Assembly: GCA_019217005.1 (NCBI GenBank)
Contig: JAHBNG010000001.1
Coordinates: 62,001-126,000 of the forward strand
DNA length: 64,000 bases
Source: Chloroflexi bacterium TSY
GTDB taxonomy: Bacteria; Chloroflexota; Anaerolineae; Caldilineales; Caldilineaceae
Reading direction: 5' to 3'
Shown: positions 8,189 through 18,106 of the stretch, piece by piece
Numbering within the stretch: the stretch's first letter is position 1
Layout: each line of letters begins with the position of its first letter
Notes under the pieces: model-generated
The model's input: only the letters and a program-made list of their open reading frames with translations
Database searches by the model: none
Told to the model about the DNA's origin: nothing
Translations under genes and position numbers: made by a program

Positions 8189-9672
8189 AAGAAAAGAGAT
8201 GAGGTGAGAAATGTGACAAAAAGCGGTTAGCAGTTCATCCAAAAGGTAGAGAACCCAAAAAGGAGGAAGGAATGCTAACCGCGCCAGAAATAACTATAGC
8301 AGTACTGATGAATGTATTGCAAGTAACGCCGATGGGAACAAACGTAAATGTAATGCGTCTGATGTGGGCAATGCTGAATGGGTCGTTTCTGAAAAGTCGA
8401 GGAGCAATCCATAGCGCATTGAAAGAAAGCGGGTTTGAAGATGAGGAGCTCCGGCGAAGCTGGTGGAGCTTTCGATATGGATCATGGGATATCACAAGTC
8501 TGCTGGGGTCGTGGCAAGAAGAAGTGGAAAGGGGAATGGGAGGCAAAAAAGTTAGAAGGGTACCGAGTGAAAAGCATAGATATCACAGGGTTCTGGCGAC
8601 CGAAGCTGCAAGGGAAAGTGAACCGACTCTATAACTCAACGGCTCGTCGGGCATTGCCCGCGCTCATCTTTGGAGTGATGATAAGCTCGGGGGGAGATAG
8701 GCGGGAAGCGAGTGCCACTGCTCAAGGCAATCATGAGATGCACGGTTGGAACAAAGGAAAGTGAGTTTCGGAAAAAGCTGCTGACAGAGACGAAGAAATC
8801 ACTGGAGTCAGACGAAGTGGCGGTGGTCGATGCCGGGTTTACAATCAGAGAAATGCTAGAAAGCGGCATAGACCGATTTGTCCTGCGGGAAGCCATTAAC
8901 TGCACAGTGCGCCGCAATGAGTTCCCCAAACGCAAAGAAAAAGGCAGACCACCTGAATATGGTGATATTGTGCGTCCGCTCTCTCGATGCTATAAGGGAA
9001 AGCGACTCGAGGCTACAACTCCGGACTCGTCTGGTCGCTTTCTCTATAGTGGTCGCCTGATTTGCTATCAAGCATGGCACAATCTCGTCCCCAGAACAAC
9101 CAAGGTGGATACAGCCAACCGTACCTACTCGATTTACGTCATTCAGGATCCGGCCTACAACACACCTTTGGTTTTGGCGACCGTTATGACTTTGCAGCCT
9201 GAAACCATTTATCTTGTCTACCTGGAACGCTGGCCTGTTGAACCTCCCCCCTTGGCTTCCAAGCAGATGATTGGCTTACATCGTCAATTTGTTCATGCCG
9301 ATGAGGCTTGTTTCCGCTTACCTGAACTGGGGCTGCTGGCTGGCAATCTTCTTTCCCATTTAGCCGCTTCTCTTCCTCCCATACCGACTGGCTACTGGGA
9401 TCGAGAGCCTCAAGCCACTCCCGGCAGGCTGCGCCGTGTTCTCTCGAGTGCTCTTTTTCCAACTCCTGACCAACTCGACCCTGACTTTCGGAAAAAGGCC
9501 TCGGTTTCACACCATTTACCTAAAGGCGTTCTCGCTCATCGCCGCCTCAATGCCGCTGCTTAAACTAGCCGAGCACTATTTTTACATTTTATCCCGTTTT
9601 TTCAGGGTGGATTCTTTTTTCCGCCCCTTTCGGTTTGCCCTTTGTCACTCAAGCCTTTACCAGAAAGTAAAG
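8173..9672 (+). mobile_element. DDE insertion sequence, copy 1 (1500 bp)
   Basis: Terminal inverted repeats CTTTACTTTCTGGTAAA / TTTACCAGAAAGTAAAG are flanked by 5-bp duplications TATAA (8168-8172 and 9673-9677). A second copy is at 28429-29932. Copy 1 is 4 bp shorter through a 5-bp loss near 8527 and an extra G near 8692, which inactivate the transposase. It landed on the recombinase stop codon. Confidence 0.9.
8272..9563 (+). pseudogene. DDE transposase, copy 1, two frameshifts
   Basis: The reading frame starts at 8272, switches near 8527 where one GTGGA unit is missing relative to copy 2, and switches again near 8692 in a G run with one extra G. The remainder runs to 9563. Motifs seen across the pieces are those of copy 2, including YLERWPVEPPPLASKQMIG. 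It differs from copy 2 at only a few other bases, so decay is recent. Confidence 0.9.
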
Positions 9673-9850
9673 TATAAGTGACTTTAGGTTAAAGGGAACG
9701 ACAAACAAGGTGAGTGCATATCCCAGCGAACCACTGGCCTTATTTGCCACCCAACAGAGTTGATGATATTAGTTATATACAAGTGGATAGTTAATCCGCT
9801 TGAGAGATGGCTCGAAGAGTGATGATGAGAGCAGTAAGGGGAATCGTGAA

Positions 9851-11683
9851 ATGACCCAGGCAACTATTACCTTGTTTATCTTGTTCTTATGTCTACTTCT
9901 TTACACCTTATTTTCATCGAGCCCTGGTCTTGACATTGGGGCCAACCATAATATTCTTTTGGACGAAAAGAAAGAGCTCTACGAATTCAAACTACAAAAA
10001 TCAATACAGACACCAACATTAACCCTGACACCCACTTTGACGTCTACACCCAAAGCTCCAGAAGTCCAAACTAGTGTACCACGACCGACGTCATCTACTG
10101 CTAAAAAATCAATATTTCTTCCAATCGTCATTAATTCTGATTTCCCCGAACAGGTAAGTACGATTCCATCTCAAACACCAACACCCACTGAAGTTGCTCC
10201 GACTGACACGCCCATTGCCACACCCAGTAATACACCTGTTCCGGCTCCAACTGATACCGCCACAACTGTATCTTCAACATTACCCGACTTGCTTATAGCT
10301 GGAATGTATATCGAATTGGAGACAGCAGGCAATTGTGACTATTCGTCTACTCAGCTAGGAATCCGCGTACAAGTGAAGAATCAGGGAAATACAGTCTCTG
10401 GCTCGTTTGTTGTTGAACTAAACGGAGTCCAGCAGACCATCGAATCTGGCTTAGAAGCCGGTGGTACGGAAAATTTGTGGTTTGCAGGCCATATCGATGT
10501 TATTACTGCAATCGTTGATCCTGGTTCACAAATAAGTGAACTTAATGAGGAGAATAATAGGTTAGTGGAGCAGAATTTACCTGTGCCGACATTACCACCA
10601 ACTTGTACGCCAAATCCTACTCCAACAGGTACTCTGACACCAACCTATACTCACTCTCCAACTACTACAGATACACCAACTCCAACAGACACGCTGACTC
10701 CTACGCCAATCAACACACCAGTTACACCAACTCCAACTCCGCCTGAGCCATTGACGCCATCGTTGGAAGCAGTTTATGAAGTGATGACATCAACGGTGCA
10801 GTATGATACAGCACAACTAATCAGTGGGACAACGACCATTGATTGGCCACTATTTGCGGATATTTATGAGCCATCCAATGCACCGGCAGGGAAACGGCCC
10901 GTGGTCATGTGGATGTTTGGGAGTGGCTTTGTCAACATCAATGCCACACGTGCAGGCAAGTTTGTGCCGATTGGGAACGAATTAGCCGCTCGAGGCTACA
11001 CTGTGGTTGCGATCGACTATCGGACAGCGTTCCTCAATCCGGTCATCGCAGCGCAATCTCAACCCTATCTGGACCTGGTGTCATTGACAGACAATAGCTG
11101 GGTACCATTTGTATTCACGGATCCACCGCTCACAGAGGAGCAGTATGAGCGTGGCATCGCAGCCGCCTATGACGATGGGCTGACTGCCCTGAAGTGGATG
11201 GAAAGCGAGGCAGACAGTCGCTCACTAGACATGTCGCGAGTGTCTGTAATGGGCTCATCGTCAGGAACGACAACGGGCAATGCACTTGCATACCTCTCGG
11301 ATGATCTGGGCATTGCAACCCCAAAGATTGCGGCCATGCTGCATCTGTGGGGTGGGCTCGACTTCTCACGCGCTGATGGTCTGGATGAAATTGAAGCAGA
11401 TGAGGCTCACCTGCTCTTGATCCATTCAGTAGGTGACACTGCGGAGCAAGGTGGTGTGGCCTATGAGAATGCGACGCAGATGGCTGCACGGGCAGAGGCC
11501 GTGGGTCTTCCATTTGAGTTTATCTCGTTGGGGCCAAATCCTGAAGGTTTGACGGACGTACTTGTGGCCGGAACCGGACATGGTTTGACACAGGTGCCAA
11601 TTTTGGAGGTGAAGGCAAACGCAGGCGATACGGAGACACTCTTTGACCGTATTCTTGTTTTCTTAGACCGTGAGCTTCCGTAA
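9851..11683 (+). CDS. Exported CARDB-linker-alpha/beta-hydrolase protein
   Basis: 610 residues from ATG 9851, preceded by AAGGGG; a TTG 17 codons earlier is less likely. A hydrophobic N-terminal segment (TLFILFLCLLLYTLF) is a signal anchor. Thr/Pro linkers follow, then a CARDB-like Ig-fold domain (~145-240, ending DPGSQISELNEENN), a second TPT linker, and a C-terminal alpha/beta hydrolase (~330-610). The hydrolase has an oxyanion-type GSGF and a nucleophile elbow MGSSSG (Ser ~470); the His is likely in GTGHGL. The pattern suggests a surface esterase or carboxylesterase-like enzyme. TP linkers of this sort are common in Chloroflexota. Substrate unknown. Confidence 0.75.
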   Translation: MTQATITLFILFLCLLLYTLFSSSPGLDIGANHNILLDEKKELYEFKLQKSIQTPTLTLTPTLTSTPKAPEVQTSVPRPTSSTAKKSIFLPIVINSDFPEQVSTIPSQTPTPTEVAPTDTPIATPSNTPVPAPTDTATTVSSTLPDLLIAGMYIELETAGNCDYSSTQLGIRVQVKNQGNTVSGSFVVELNGVQQTIESGLEAGGTENLWFAGHIDVITAIVDPGSQISELNEENNRLVEQNLPVPTLPPTCTPNPTPTGTLTPTYTHSPTTTDTPTPTDTLTPTPINTPVTPTPTPPEPLTPSLEAVYEVMTSTVQYDTAQLISGTTTIDWPLFADIYEPSNAPAGKRPVVMWMFGSGFVNINATRAGKFVPIGNELAARGYTVVAIDYRTAFLNPVIAAQSQPYLDLVSLTDNSWVPFVFTDPPLTEEQYERGIAAAYDDGLTALKWMESEADSRSLDMSRVSVMGSSSGTTTGNALAYLSDDLGIATPKIAAMLHLWGGLDFSRADGLDEIEADEAHLLLIHSVGDTAEQGGVAYENATQMAARAEAVGLPFEFISLGPNPEGLTDVLVAGTGHGLTQVPILEVKANAGDTETLFDRILVFLDRELP

Positions 11684-11771
11684 AATAGGCGCGCAATCGC
11701 CAAGATGGAGACCATCTCAAAGTAGGGGCAGCTTCTGACTACAAGAGCAGAGACGGTGCATCATGATTGCC

Positions 11772-11821
11772 TTTTTCCTGCCAGATTACCTCCTTCCTAA
11801 AAGGCAATCTGGCAGGAAAAA
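11772..11821. terminator. Long perfect hairpin
   Basis: A 16-bp perfect stem, TTTTTCCTGCCAGATT against AATCTGGCAGGAAAAA, with an 18-nt loop. It lies 90 bp after the hydrolase stop and can serve as its terminator. Confidence 0.7.
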
Positions 11822-11870
11822 TCTGTGTCAGTTCTAACGATAAATGTCAGGACTCTTGGTTCTGGGGTGG

Positions 11871-12163
11871 AAGTCGTAAGCGTACGAAATCATACGGTTG
11901 AGATTATTAGCTCAATTTTCTAGTGTCATCCTGTAAGCAGGCTATGATTTGTACCAAAAAGGCCAACAAAAAGGTCTAAAAAAACGGTGAGTCAGGCAGT
12001 TTAATGGACTTTGAATTTTTAGACGGGTTATTTGCACCACTTTTGGGGCTAAATCAAAAAAAATATAATGCAGATAAATAGTCCAAAGATACGTACGTTT
12101 AGTTGAACTTGGGTCAAACCTATGATTTCAGCCCAACCGTATGATTTCGTACGCTTACGACTT
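11871..12163. repeat. 293-bp element with 30-bp perfect inverted repeats
   Basis: Positions 11871-11900 and 12134-12163 are exact reverse complements over 30 bp (outer ends AAGTCGTAAGCG... and ...CGCTTACGACTT). The AT-rich interior has no open frame. No target duplication is visible at the ends. It looks like a MITE or a solo non-autonomous element in the hydrolase-phosphoesterase gap; the rest of the 11684-12210 gap holds the hairpin and nothing else recognised. Confidence 0.75.
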
Positions 12164-12210
12164 AGATCCCCCTCTTCGCTCTTCTTTTACGGGAAAGTAA
12201 AGGTTCTAGC

Positions 12211-13086
12211 ATGATGAAGATCGGCGTAGTAAGCGATATACACGGGAATGGTAGCGCACTCAAAGCCATTCTCGCTGATATGGGGCCAATGGATCTGTAT
12301 ATAGGGCTAGGTGACTATCTATATCCAACCGCCAGCTCATGGAGTATTGTTGATTGGATGCAGGAACAAGAAGACCGGACAAAGGGGCTATTTATCCGTG
12401 GTGACAATGATCTATTGGCCGACCTGCCCCACTTCATTGACTGGTGGCAGAGTGATCCAGAAGATTTGTTCAAATATCTTGATCAGCTGCCGACAGAACT
12501 GAGACCAACATTTGCGGGTCACCGATTCCTATTGCTGCATGGATATCCAACGCACCCACACTTTGCGACACCGCCCGAAGTTCCGCGCCCGCTCGCTCCA
12601 GAAAGGAATCTGGTTTTTCTGCGGCGGACATATCTGGAACGTTTCGTTGATCTCTCAGATGTCGATTTTTTCCTTTGGGGCGACTACCATCTGCCCTATG
12701 TAGAAGTCCATGATGATGTCGTCTTGATTAACCCCGGTACGGCGGGATGGGCGATGGATCAAGATGTCACCACCGTTAGCTACGTCATTCTGGAAATTGC
12801 AGAAGATGAAGTCGTTATTGATCATCGTCGGGTTCCCATAAACCTTGATACCATCATCGCTGACCTGGCACAAGAATATCGGCGCGGACCAGTAGAACAA
12901 TCTGGCAAAGTGAAGGCGTTCAAGGGGCAAGCACCATTTCATAGCAAGGAATGGAAAACCCACTGGGGTAGGATCCACATTCGTAAGTTGGCAAATGGCG
13001 CATACGTGGGTCCAGAGGTGCTGTGGCCGTTAGTTGACCAGACGCCATCACCATCATGGCATGACGTGGGGTTCGACAATCAATGA
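12211..13086 (+). CDS. Calcineurin-like metallophosphoesterase
   Basis: 291 residues. Metal-binding motifs in order: SDIHGN near the start, GDYL (~34), RGDND (~69, in place of GNHD), LLHG (~112) and GDYH (~162, in place of GHTH), then INPGTAG (~180). This is the YfcE/MJ0936-like single-domain phosphodiesterase pattern. The ATG at 12211 has AAAGG about 8 nt upstream. A strong terminator follows at once (13089-13124), so it is probably monocistronic. Substrate is unknown; a housekeeping or cargo phosphodiesterase is likely. The Asp replacing the His in GNHD could alter catalysis. Confidence 0.85.
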   Translation: MMKIGVVSDIHGNGSALKAILADMGPMDLYIGLGDYLYPTASSWSIVDWMQEQEDRTKGLFIRGDNDLLADLPHFIDWWQSDPEDLFKYLDQLPTELRPTFAGHRFLLLHGYPTHPHFATPPEVPRPLAPERNLVFLRRTYLERFVDLSDVDFFLWGDYHLPYVEVHDDVVLINPGTAGWAMDQDVTTVSYVILEIAEDEVVIDHRRVPINLDTIIADLAQEYRRGPVEQSGKVKAFKGQAPFHSKEWKTHWGRIHIRKLANGAYVGPEVLWPLVDQTPSPSWHDVGFDNQ

Positions 13087-13088
13087 AA

Positions 13089-13124
13089 CGAAAAGTTGCC
13101 CTAAGGGCTTAGGGCAACTTTTCG
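13089..13124. terminator. Strong intrinsic terminator
   Basis: A 16-bp perfect stem, CGAAAAGTTGCCCTAA against its complement, with a GGGC tetraloop, 3 nt after the phosphoesterase stop. The next 310 bp hold no gene; near 13207-13280 is a block resembling 1928-1968 (CTTTTCGGACTTTAGGTTTC). Confidence 0.9.
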
Positions 13125-13434
13125 TACGGATGATAGTCACACCCCTATACAGACAATGATGCATGAAAAGAAAACAGGCTCAGGGACACAATTGAAGTCT
13201 TTTTCACCTTCCATAAACTCATCAGTCGTTCACCTTTTCGGACTTTAGGTTTCAGGCAAGCGTATTCGGAAAGGTTTCAGGGGGTAAAGTAAAGGGAGAG
13301 GGCTACTTCCAGAAAACGACTGTTTTTTCCAATCTCATGGCGGGATTATAAAAAAGCCCTGAAGTAGGCATTCGGGAAATAGAACTTATCTTGTGTGATT
13401 GGATAAGTAATCGAAGCGTGTTATACTGATCATC

Positions 13435-13716
13435 ATGAGCATGAAATTATCAATACCAAAATTTACAGAGAAGCTGTCTCTATTTCCGGTCAGGCAACTT
13501 GTGATATCAGCTGTAGTCAGTTTGGTATTATGGGGGGCGTGGTTGCTCACACTTTCAGGGTTAGAGGTCACTTTGACAACAAGGCCGCTCTATTTTCCAG
13601 AGGCACCCTACTGGCATATAGGACTCTACTTAGGCGCTTTTGTGACGATGAGTTATTGTATCCTTGGCATCGTTCATATGTGGTTAGATCGGAATAGACA
13701 GAGCAGGAAATCCTAA
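13435..13716 (+). CDS. Small two-helix membrane protein
   Basis: 93 residues with two hydrophobic helices, at ~20-42 (LVISAVVSLVLWGAWLLTL) and ~62-84, and a basic C-terminus (DRNRQSRKS). No family recognised. It overlaps the convergent membrane gene at 13684-14115 by 33 bp at their 3' ends. The start could be either of two closely spaced ATGs (13435 or 13441). Confidence 0.5.
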   Translation: MSMKLSIPKFTEKLSLFPVRQLVISAVVSLVLWGAWLLTLSGLEVTLTTRPLYFPEAPYWHIGLYLGAFVTMSYCILGIVHMWLDRNRQSRKS

Positions 13717-14115
13717 CCACATCAGAATAAGAGTTCCTAGCCACGTCACGAATGCCCCAAGGAGTATCGTGACAGGCAACCCAATCAGGAATATGAGCAG
13801 AAACCCCGCAGACTGTTCTTCATCATATGGCTGTCCGGTCATCCGCTTCCAACTATTTTCATTGCGACTGACGAGCAACAGAAGCAACGCGCAGATCACA
13901 ACCCCAAACGACATACACGGCTGAACCCATTGCAGAGTCAAACCATATACCGCACTTGCACCAGCCCACCAGACAATAAGAGCAGTGACAATCAACAGCG
14001 TTTTCATGCTTTGGGGCATGGATTTTGTGCTTTCTAGAGTGTTCAGGGTTGTTTGGTATAAGACAGGACCAGAAAATCGGAGACGATCATTCAAGCAAGG
14101 ACTCAGGGTAAACAT
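13684..14115 (-). CDS. Membrane protein with three helices
   Basis: 143 residues. ATG 14115 is preceded by AAGAAGG. Hydrophobic helices lie at ~40-60, 68-84 and 110-138, with a short cytosolic-looking loop (SRNENSWKRMTGQPYDEEQS) between the last two. No catalytic motif. Convergent with the small membrane gene at 13435-13716. Function unknown. Confidence 0.55.
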   Translation of the reverse strand: MFTLSPCLNDRLRFSGPVLYQTTLNTLESTKSMPQSMKTLLIVTALIVWWAGASAVYGLTLQWVQPCMSFGVVICALLLLLVSRNENSWKRMTGQPYDEEQSAGFLLIFLIGLPVTILLGAFVTWLGTLILMWLGFPALSIPI

Positions 14116-14369
14116 TGCGCCTTCTTTCTAGCCAGAGCTATTTTAATGCAGTTTTATAGCCCTGCAAAAATATGGCAATGCAACGGGGTTTTTGTGCTTT
14201 GATATTTGGCATGGAGAATTCCTCCGATAATCCAGTATAATATATCTAGCGAACATGATCGGCAGATTACTACCCATAAACGTTCAAGGGGGAAGTGCAG
14301 GGGATTTCGAATGGTTAGAAAAGTGCATTACAATATCAAACGGCAACCTTACCAAATCAAAGCGGCTAG

Positions 14370-14531
14370 GTCGAGTCCCAAACCTCTACCAAAATTCCAA
14401 TAAATTGTACCGACTCGTTTGAGAAAGAAATAGCTCGTCGCAACACAGAAAAGTACGGGTTGAGTTTGTCGGAGTACGTCCGTTCTTCGGTTTATGCTGA
14501 CTCTGTATATACAGGGTCTTTTAATGATTAG
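14370..14531 (+). pseudogene. Possible RHH-antitoxin remnant
   Basis: An open stretch of 53 codons without a start codon, containing FEKEIARRNTEKYGLSLSEY, which resembles the helix-helix part of ribbon-helix-helix antitoxins. No toxin gene is adjacent. The rest of the 14116-14634 gap shows no other gene. Weak call. Confidence 0.25.
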
Positions 14532-14634
14532 TTAGGGAAAAATAACTCAAAGTCTTGCGAACCAAATAAATAGACCGACGATTTTCTTTCCACGGAGCAT
14601 CATCGACCTTGAGGAATCCCATAAGGAGATGGAA

Positions 14635-15390
14635 ATGACAACACGAAGCATTACTCTCAAACAGGTTCAACAATTTCAACAGGAAGGCTATTGCATCTTG
14701 GAAAGCGTTTTATCTCCGGAGCAACTAACCGCCCTACGAGATGAAACCGCACAAGTGATTAATCGGACACACCAAAAGATGGATGAGGAAGGCGTGGAAA
14801 AAATAGGATTTAGTGTGCGTGATCGACGCTATGTTGTGCAAAACTCGCGCTTAGAGCAGCCAGGTTTGAAGAAGTTTATCTTCAGTGCTCTAATGGCAGA
14901 GATCACCCAAGCATTGCTCGGACCTAATGTTTACTTATTTAATGAGCAATTTGTGATCAAGTGTGCAGACCCTATTTTAGATATATCCTGGCATCAGGAT
15001 TCCGGCTATGTCCACCCCGATCATAAACCCTATCTGAGTTGTTGGATACCACTTGATGATGTCACGGAGGAAAATGGTACGGTTTACTTGCTGCCTTTCT
15101 CAAGAACAGGCATCCGCACCTGGGTAAAACATGAGCGCGATCCGGTAAAGGGTGAGGGGGTGGGCTACTTTGGCAATGATCCGGGTATTTTGGTTGAGGT
15201 TCCTGCTGGCAGTGTGGTTTGTATGAGCAGTGTGGTTTTTCACGCCAGTGGCCCCAATAAGACCGATCAATTGCGGCGTGTTTATTTGGTGCAATATTCA
15301 TCCGAGGTGATCACCCAAGCTGATGGGAATGGGTTATTCAATCAAGCTGATCCATTTATCAAAGCTGGGGTATTAGTCAACCTCAATTAA
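14635..15390 (+). CDS. PhyH-family Fe(II)/2OG dioxygenase
   Basis: 251 residues. AAGGAG (14623-14628) is correctly spaced for the ATG at 14635 and overlaps too closely with the ATG at 14629. The iron triad is the HxD in WHQD (~120-122) and a distal His in VFHASGPN (~203), with an Arg ~214 for 2-oxoglutarate. Conserved surroundings include LSCWIPLDDVTEENG and VPAGSV. The family is that of phytanoyl-CoA dioxygenase-like hydroxylases, which act on many small molecules. Monocistronic, no pathway neighbours; substrate cannot be assigned. Probably accessory cargo. Confidence 0.85.
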   Translation: MTTRSITLKQVQQFQQEGYCILESVLSPEQLTALRDETAQVINRTHQKMDEEGVEKIGFSVRDRRYVVQNSRLEQPGLKKFIFSALMAEITQALLGPNVYLFNEQFVIKCADPILDISWHQDSGYVHPDHKPYLSCWIPLDDVTEENGTVYLLPFSRTGIRTWVKHERDPVKGEGVGYFGNDPGILVEVPAGSVVCMSSVVFHASGPNKTDQLRRVYLVQYSSEVITQADGNGLFNQADPFIKAGVLVNLN

Positions 15391-15585
15391 GCTGGTCGGC
15401 GCAAAAAAGGAAGTGATGGAGCAAGGTAGTACCCTCAAAAGGATTAACTGTTGCTGCCGTAGCAGGATACCGGTTCTCTGAGGTCACGGTTTCTCAGGAA
15501 TTAGTCGCCTAATAATGCGGTCGATGTCGACCCATTGTAATCTTGATAATTATTTGTCGCTGAGCTGTGCAGATAATTCAAAAAA

Positions 15586-16032
15586 TTACACTACAAGGTT
15601 AAATTCCTCACTTACTTCAACCATTTCCCCAGTTTGAGCGCCCGTAAATCTGATTTCAACTTTAGCTTTCCCATCAAGCGTGTTTCCTTTACCAATCAGA
15701 TGAAAACGAATAACATCATTTTCTTTCATTACGTTGGCCGAAACATCACCTACTATCATTTGGCGATCATTCTTGGAAAAAAACTGATTTATCAGAATCC
15801 GTCTCTCCTTACCATTTTTGTCTGTAAAAATTTCCCACACTTTTATATCTTTTGCCTGTTCTCTACCTACATAATGTAACTCAACACTATTGTAGGGTGG
15901 ATTGTCGTGAGGATATAGAAGCAAAGAATCTTTGCTGACACTTTTTTGGTTCTGAGTAGAATCAATATTAATATTCTCAACTACATTATATTGATTTTTT
16001 ACCTGTTGCTCGCGCTGCTCGAAGACAGACAC
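15586..16032 (-). CDS. Hypothetical beta-rich protein
   Basis: 148 residues from a GTG at 16032 with GGAGGGGGAAA directly upstream. The N-terminus (QREQQVKNQYNVVENINID) resembles the short QYN/GNI segments that precede signalling modules such as the NB-ARC protein in this window. The rest alternates hydrophobic and polar residues like a single beta-sandwich. No catalytic motif or membrane segment. Function unknown. Confidence 0.5.
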   Translation of the reverse strand: MSVFEQREQQVKNQYNVVENINIDSTQNQKSVSKDSLLLYPHDNPPYNSVELHYVGREQAKDIKVWEIFTDKNGKERRILINQFFSKNDRQMIVGDVSANVMKENDVIRFHLIGKGNTLDGKAKVEIRFTGAQTGEMVEVSEEFNLVV

Positions 16033-16519
16033 TTTCCCCCTCCGGATTGTTATAAATCAACAAATATACTAAATTGTTCAAGGTATCTGTCGGTAGCACT
16101 TCGTCCTCAAGGGACCAGTTTTCACTCACCTTAAGCACAAAATCTAATAAACGAGTGCGCAGTCCCGTTTGTTGGCAGGTAGCGCACCCGTTCGCCTCAC
16201 GAAGATCATGCCGTTATGGGACAGGCATGCGCTGTGAGAAGTCCATGATACCATAGGCAGGCTATTCGGAGGAAGGTTTGAGAGAGCATCGTTGCCATCG
16301 GTAGGGATGTGGCAATCGCACATGCCCCTCCTTACCAAAGATGTGCCGATAGGGTTTTAGGCGCAATAGATTGATAATCGGTTGTGGGTGTGGTCAAATA
16401 CATCCAACGGCGCATGCGCGATTGCCGGTATCAAGCATACCATCATAGGATTCTGATCGGCAACATCATCGGAACAAAGCCGCCTCGATCATCGGGGCGG
16501 CTTTGTTGATGGGGTAAAG
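16033..16519. other. Gene gap with a terminator
   Basis: No convincing gene. At 16473-16507 a 12-bp perfect stem (AACAAAGCCGCC / GGCGGCTTTGTT) forms a bidirectional terminator next to the stop of the following minus-strand gene. Confidence 0.6.
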
Positions 16520-17065
16520 CTATGCCTCGAAAGTATTGGGAAGAGGCTTGAAGTATGAAAACGGTGTACCATCGCTCATGCCGAAATACTGCGCCCTTCG
16601 TGCGGCATACTGCCAGTCTGTCCCATCAAATAGATAGACATACTCGCAGCCGCAGTTGCCTGCATGGTTGAGCAACGCTACCCAGCTGTTGAAGCATTGA
16701 GGGCGAACGCTTTCCCAACCTTCACTCCTGTCACGGTGATAAAAGGTCGTTTCTCCCTCTGGACGGGCATCAAAATCATGTTTGCTGCCAATGTCAGGGC
16801 CAAGACTGGAAATGTCACCACCTGCTATCAGCTTGGCCAGCTTCTTACGCTCGCTGTAATGCTCTTTCAGAATCCGGCCATTGTGTGATACATAGCCGTC
16901 CCAGTGGCAATACACACCCTCCAAGCCCGTTTCTGTACGATGTGCAATAAATGAACGTGTTCCCTTTAGGGAGACGGGTGGATGCCTCGCCTTCGTGGGG
17001 GACGGCGTCCCCCGTAACAGACAAGCTGTTGAAAAGAAAATGAAGAGAAATGCCATCACCGGCAA
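16520..17065 (-). CDS. Conserved phage-type hypothetical protein
   Basis: 181 residues. The core from ~34 (TRSFIAHRTETGLEGVYCHW DGY, then LKEHYSERKKLAKLIAGGD and SSLGP) matches a family I recall from many actinophages and prophages (RGVYCHWDGYP proteins) with no known function. The N-terminal ~30 residues are hydrophobic and may be a signal-like extension or a mis-read upstream region, since family members usually start at MxTRSFIA. It is the first clearly phage-related gene before the packaging module. Confidence 0.6.
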   Translation of the reverse strand: MPVMAFLFIFFSTACLLRGTPSPTKARHPPVSLKGTRSFIAHRTETGLEGVYCHWDGYVSHNGRILKEHYSERKKLAKLIAGGDISSLGPDIGSKHDFDARPEGETTFYHRDRSEGWESVRPQCFNSWVALLNHAGNCGCEYVYLFDGTDWQYAARRAQYFGMSDGTPFSYFKPLPNTFEA

Positions 17066-17284
17066 CCAGACAGAAATTGCTGATGCTATGGGCCGTTAGC
17101 ATAAGCTATATCGCAGGAAAAAGCTTGTTGGAGCGATTCTGATTGAACGTCTATTTAGCCAATGGAAATGTTTTGAAATTTCATGGCCTATTGAATTTAG
17201 TGGTTCGTTATGGTAAACTAGAGCTGCAACATTGGCTGTGCCTGCGGGCATAGATATTTAGTTATGGGCAGCAACTTGCTGAAG

Positions 17285-17315
17285 GACCGTCTTCCGTGTG
17301 GAGCGGTCTTTTTTT
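17285..17315 (+). terminator. Terminator before the packaging genes
   Basis: GACCG / CGGTC stem followed by seven T residues. It isolates the phage module from upstream transcription. The rest of 17066-17413 shows no gene. Confidence 0.7.
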
Positions 17316-17413
17316 AATTGGTCGCTGGTGGCTGGTCGTTAGTGGTTGGTGGCTTGGTGTAAGTTTTTGTGCGCGGAACCCCCATGCGTTACGCGCGATT
17401 TTAAGAAATTCTG

Positions 17414-18106
17414 ATGGCGAAGCGAGAGTATATCAAACAAAAATGCGGAGCAAAAACACGTGGTGGTTGGCAGTGTAAGAGCTGGGCTGTGGCGGGTTCG
17501 AATCGGTGTCGGATGCATGGTGGCAAGACGCCGAGAGGCAAAGACCTTCCGCAGACCAAACATGCACGATATAGCGAGGATCTTCCAGATCGGTTAGCTG
17601 AGCGGTTTGAGGAGGCGGTGGCTGATCAGGAGTTGTATGATCTGCGCACTGAGACTGCATTGCTTCAGGCTCGCATCAGTGACTTACTCAAGCGTGTTGA
17701 TTCTGGTGAGAGTGGTCATTTGTGGCGTCAGTTGGGTCAGGTGTGGAGTTTGTATATGGAGGCGTTGACGATTGGTGACGAGGATGAAATTGTGTTGAAG
17801 CGGCGGCAAATAGGCGACCTGATCGAGCGGGGTGGGGCGGATTATAAGGCGTGGGAGGAGTTGGCCAAGACTGTAGAGCAGAAGCGGAAGTTGGCCGAGC
17901 TGGACCGGAAGCGGCAGGTTGATTTGCATTTGACGATTCCGGTCCAGCGGTTGACAGCGCTAGTGTTGATGTTGAATGATTCGATTCGGGCGAATGCTGT
18001 GCGCCATGTGAGTGACGACAATGAGCGGAGACGATTTCTGGCTGCAACGTCCACCGACATCCGAGGAGTTCTTTCTGTCGGAGCTGGCGATGAGGCTGGA
18101 TCCTGA
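17414..18106 (+). CDS. Terminase small-subunit-like protein
   Basis: 230 residues. The N-terminus carries a Cys/His cluster: KCGAKTRGG, QCKSW, then RCRMHGGKTPRG, the HGG motif seen in proteins encoded next to large terminases. The remainder is helical and charged. The gene overlaps the large terminase by 17-86 bp depending on the start used there. The inferred role is DNA recognition at the start of packaging; the zinc-like cluster is the only visible motif. Confidence 0.6.
   Translation: MAKREYIKQKCGAKTRGGWQCKSWAVAGSNRCRMHGGKTPRGKDLPQTKHARYSEDLPDRLAERFEEAVADQELYDLRTETALLQARISDLLKRVDSGESGHLWRQLGQVWSLYMEALTIGDEDEIVLKRRQIGDLIERGGADYKAWEELAKTVEQKRKLAELDRKRQVDLHLTIPVQRLTALVLMLNDSIRANAVRHVSDDNERRRFLAATSTDIRGVLSVGAGDEAGS

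Noticed and set aside
14206..14403. 65-codon plus frame
   Set aside because: Basic low-complexity translation with no ribosome site; a neighbouring frame shows a better RHH remnant.
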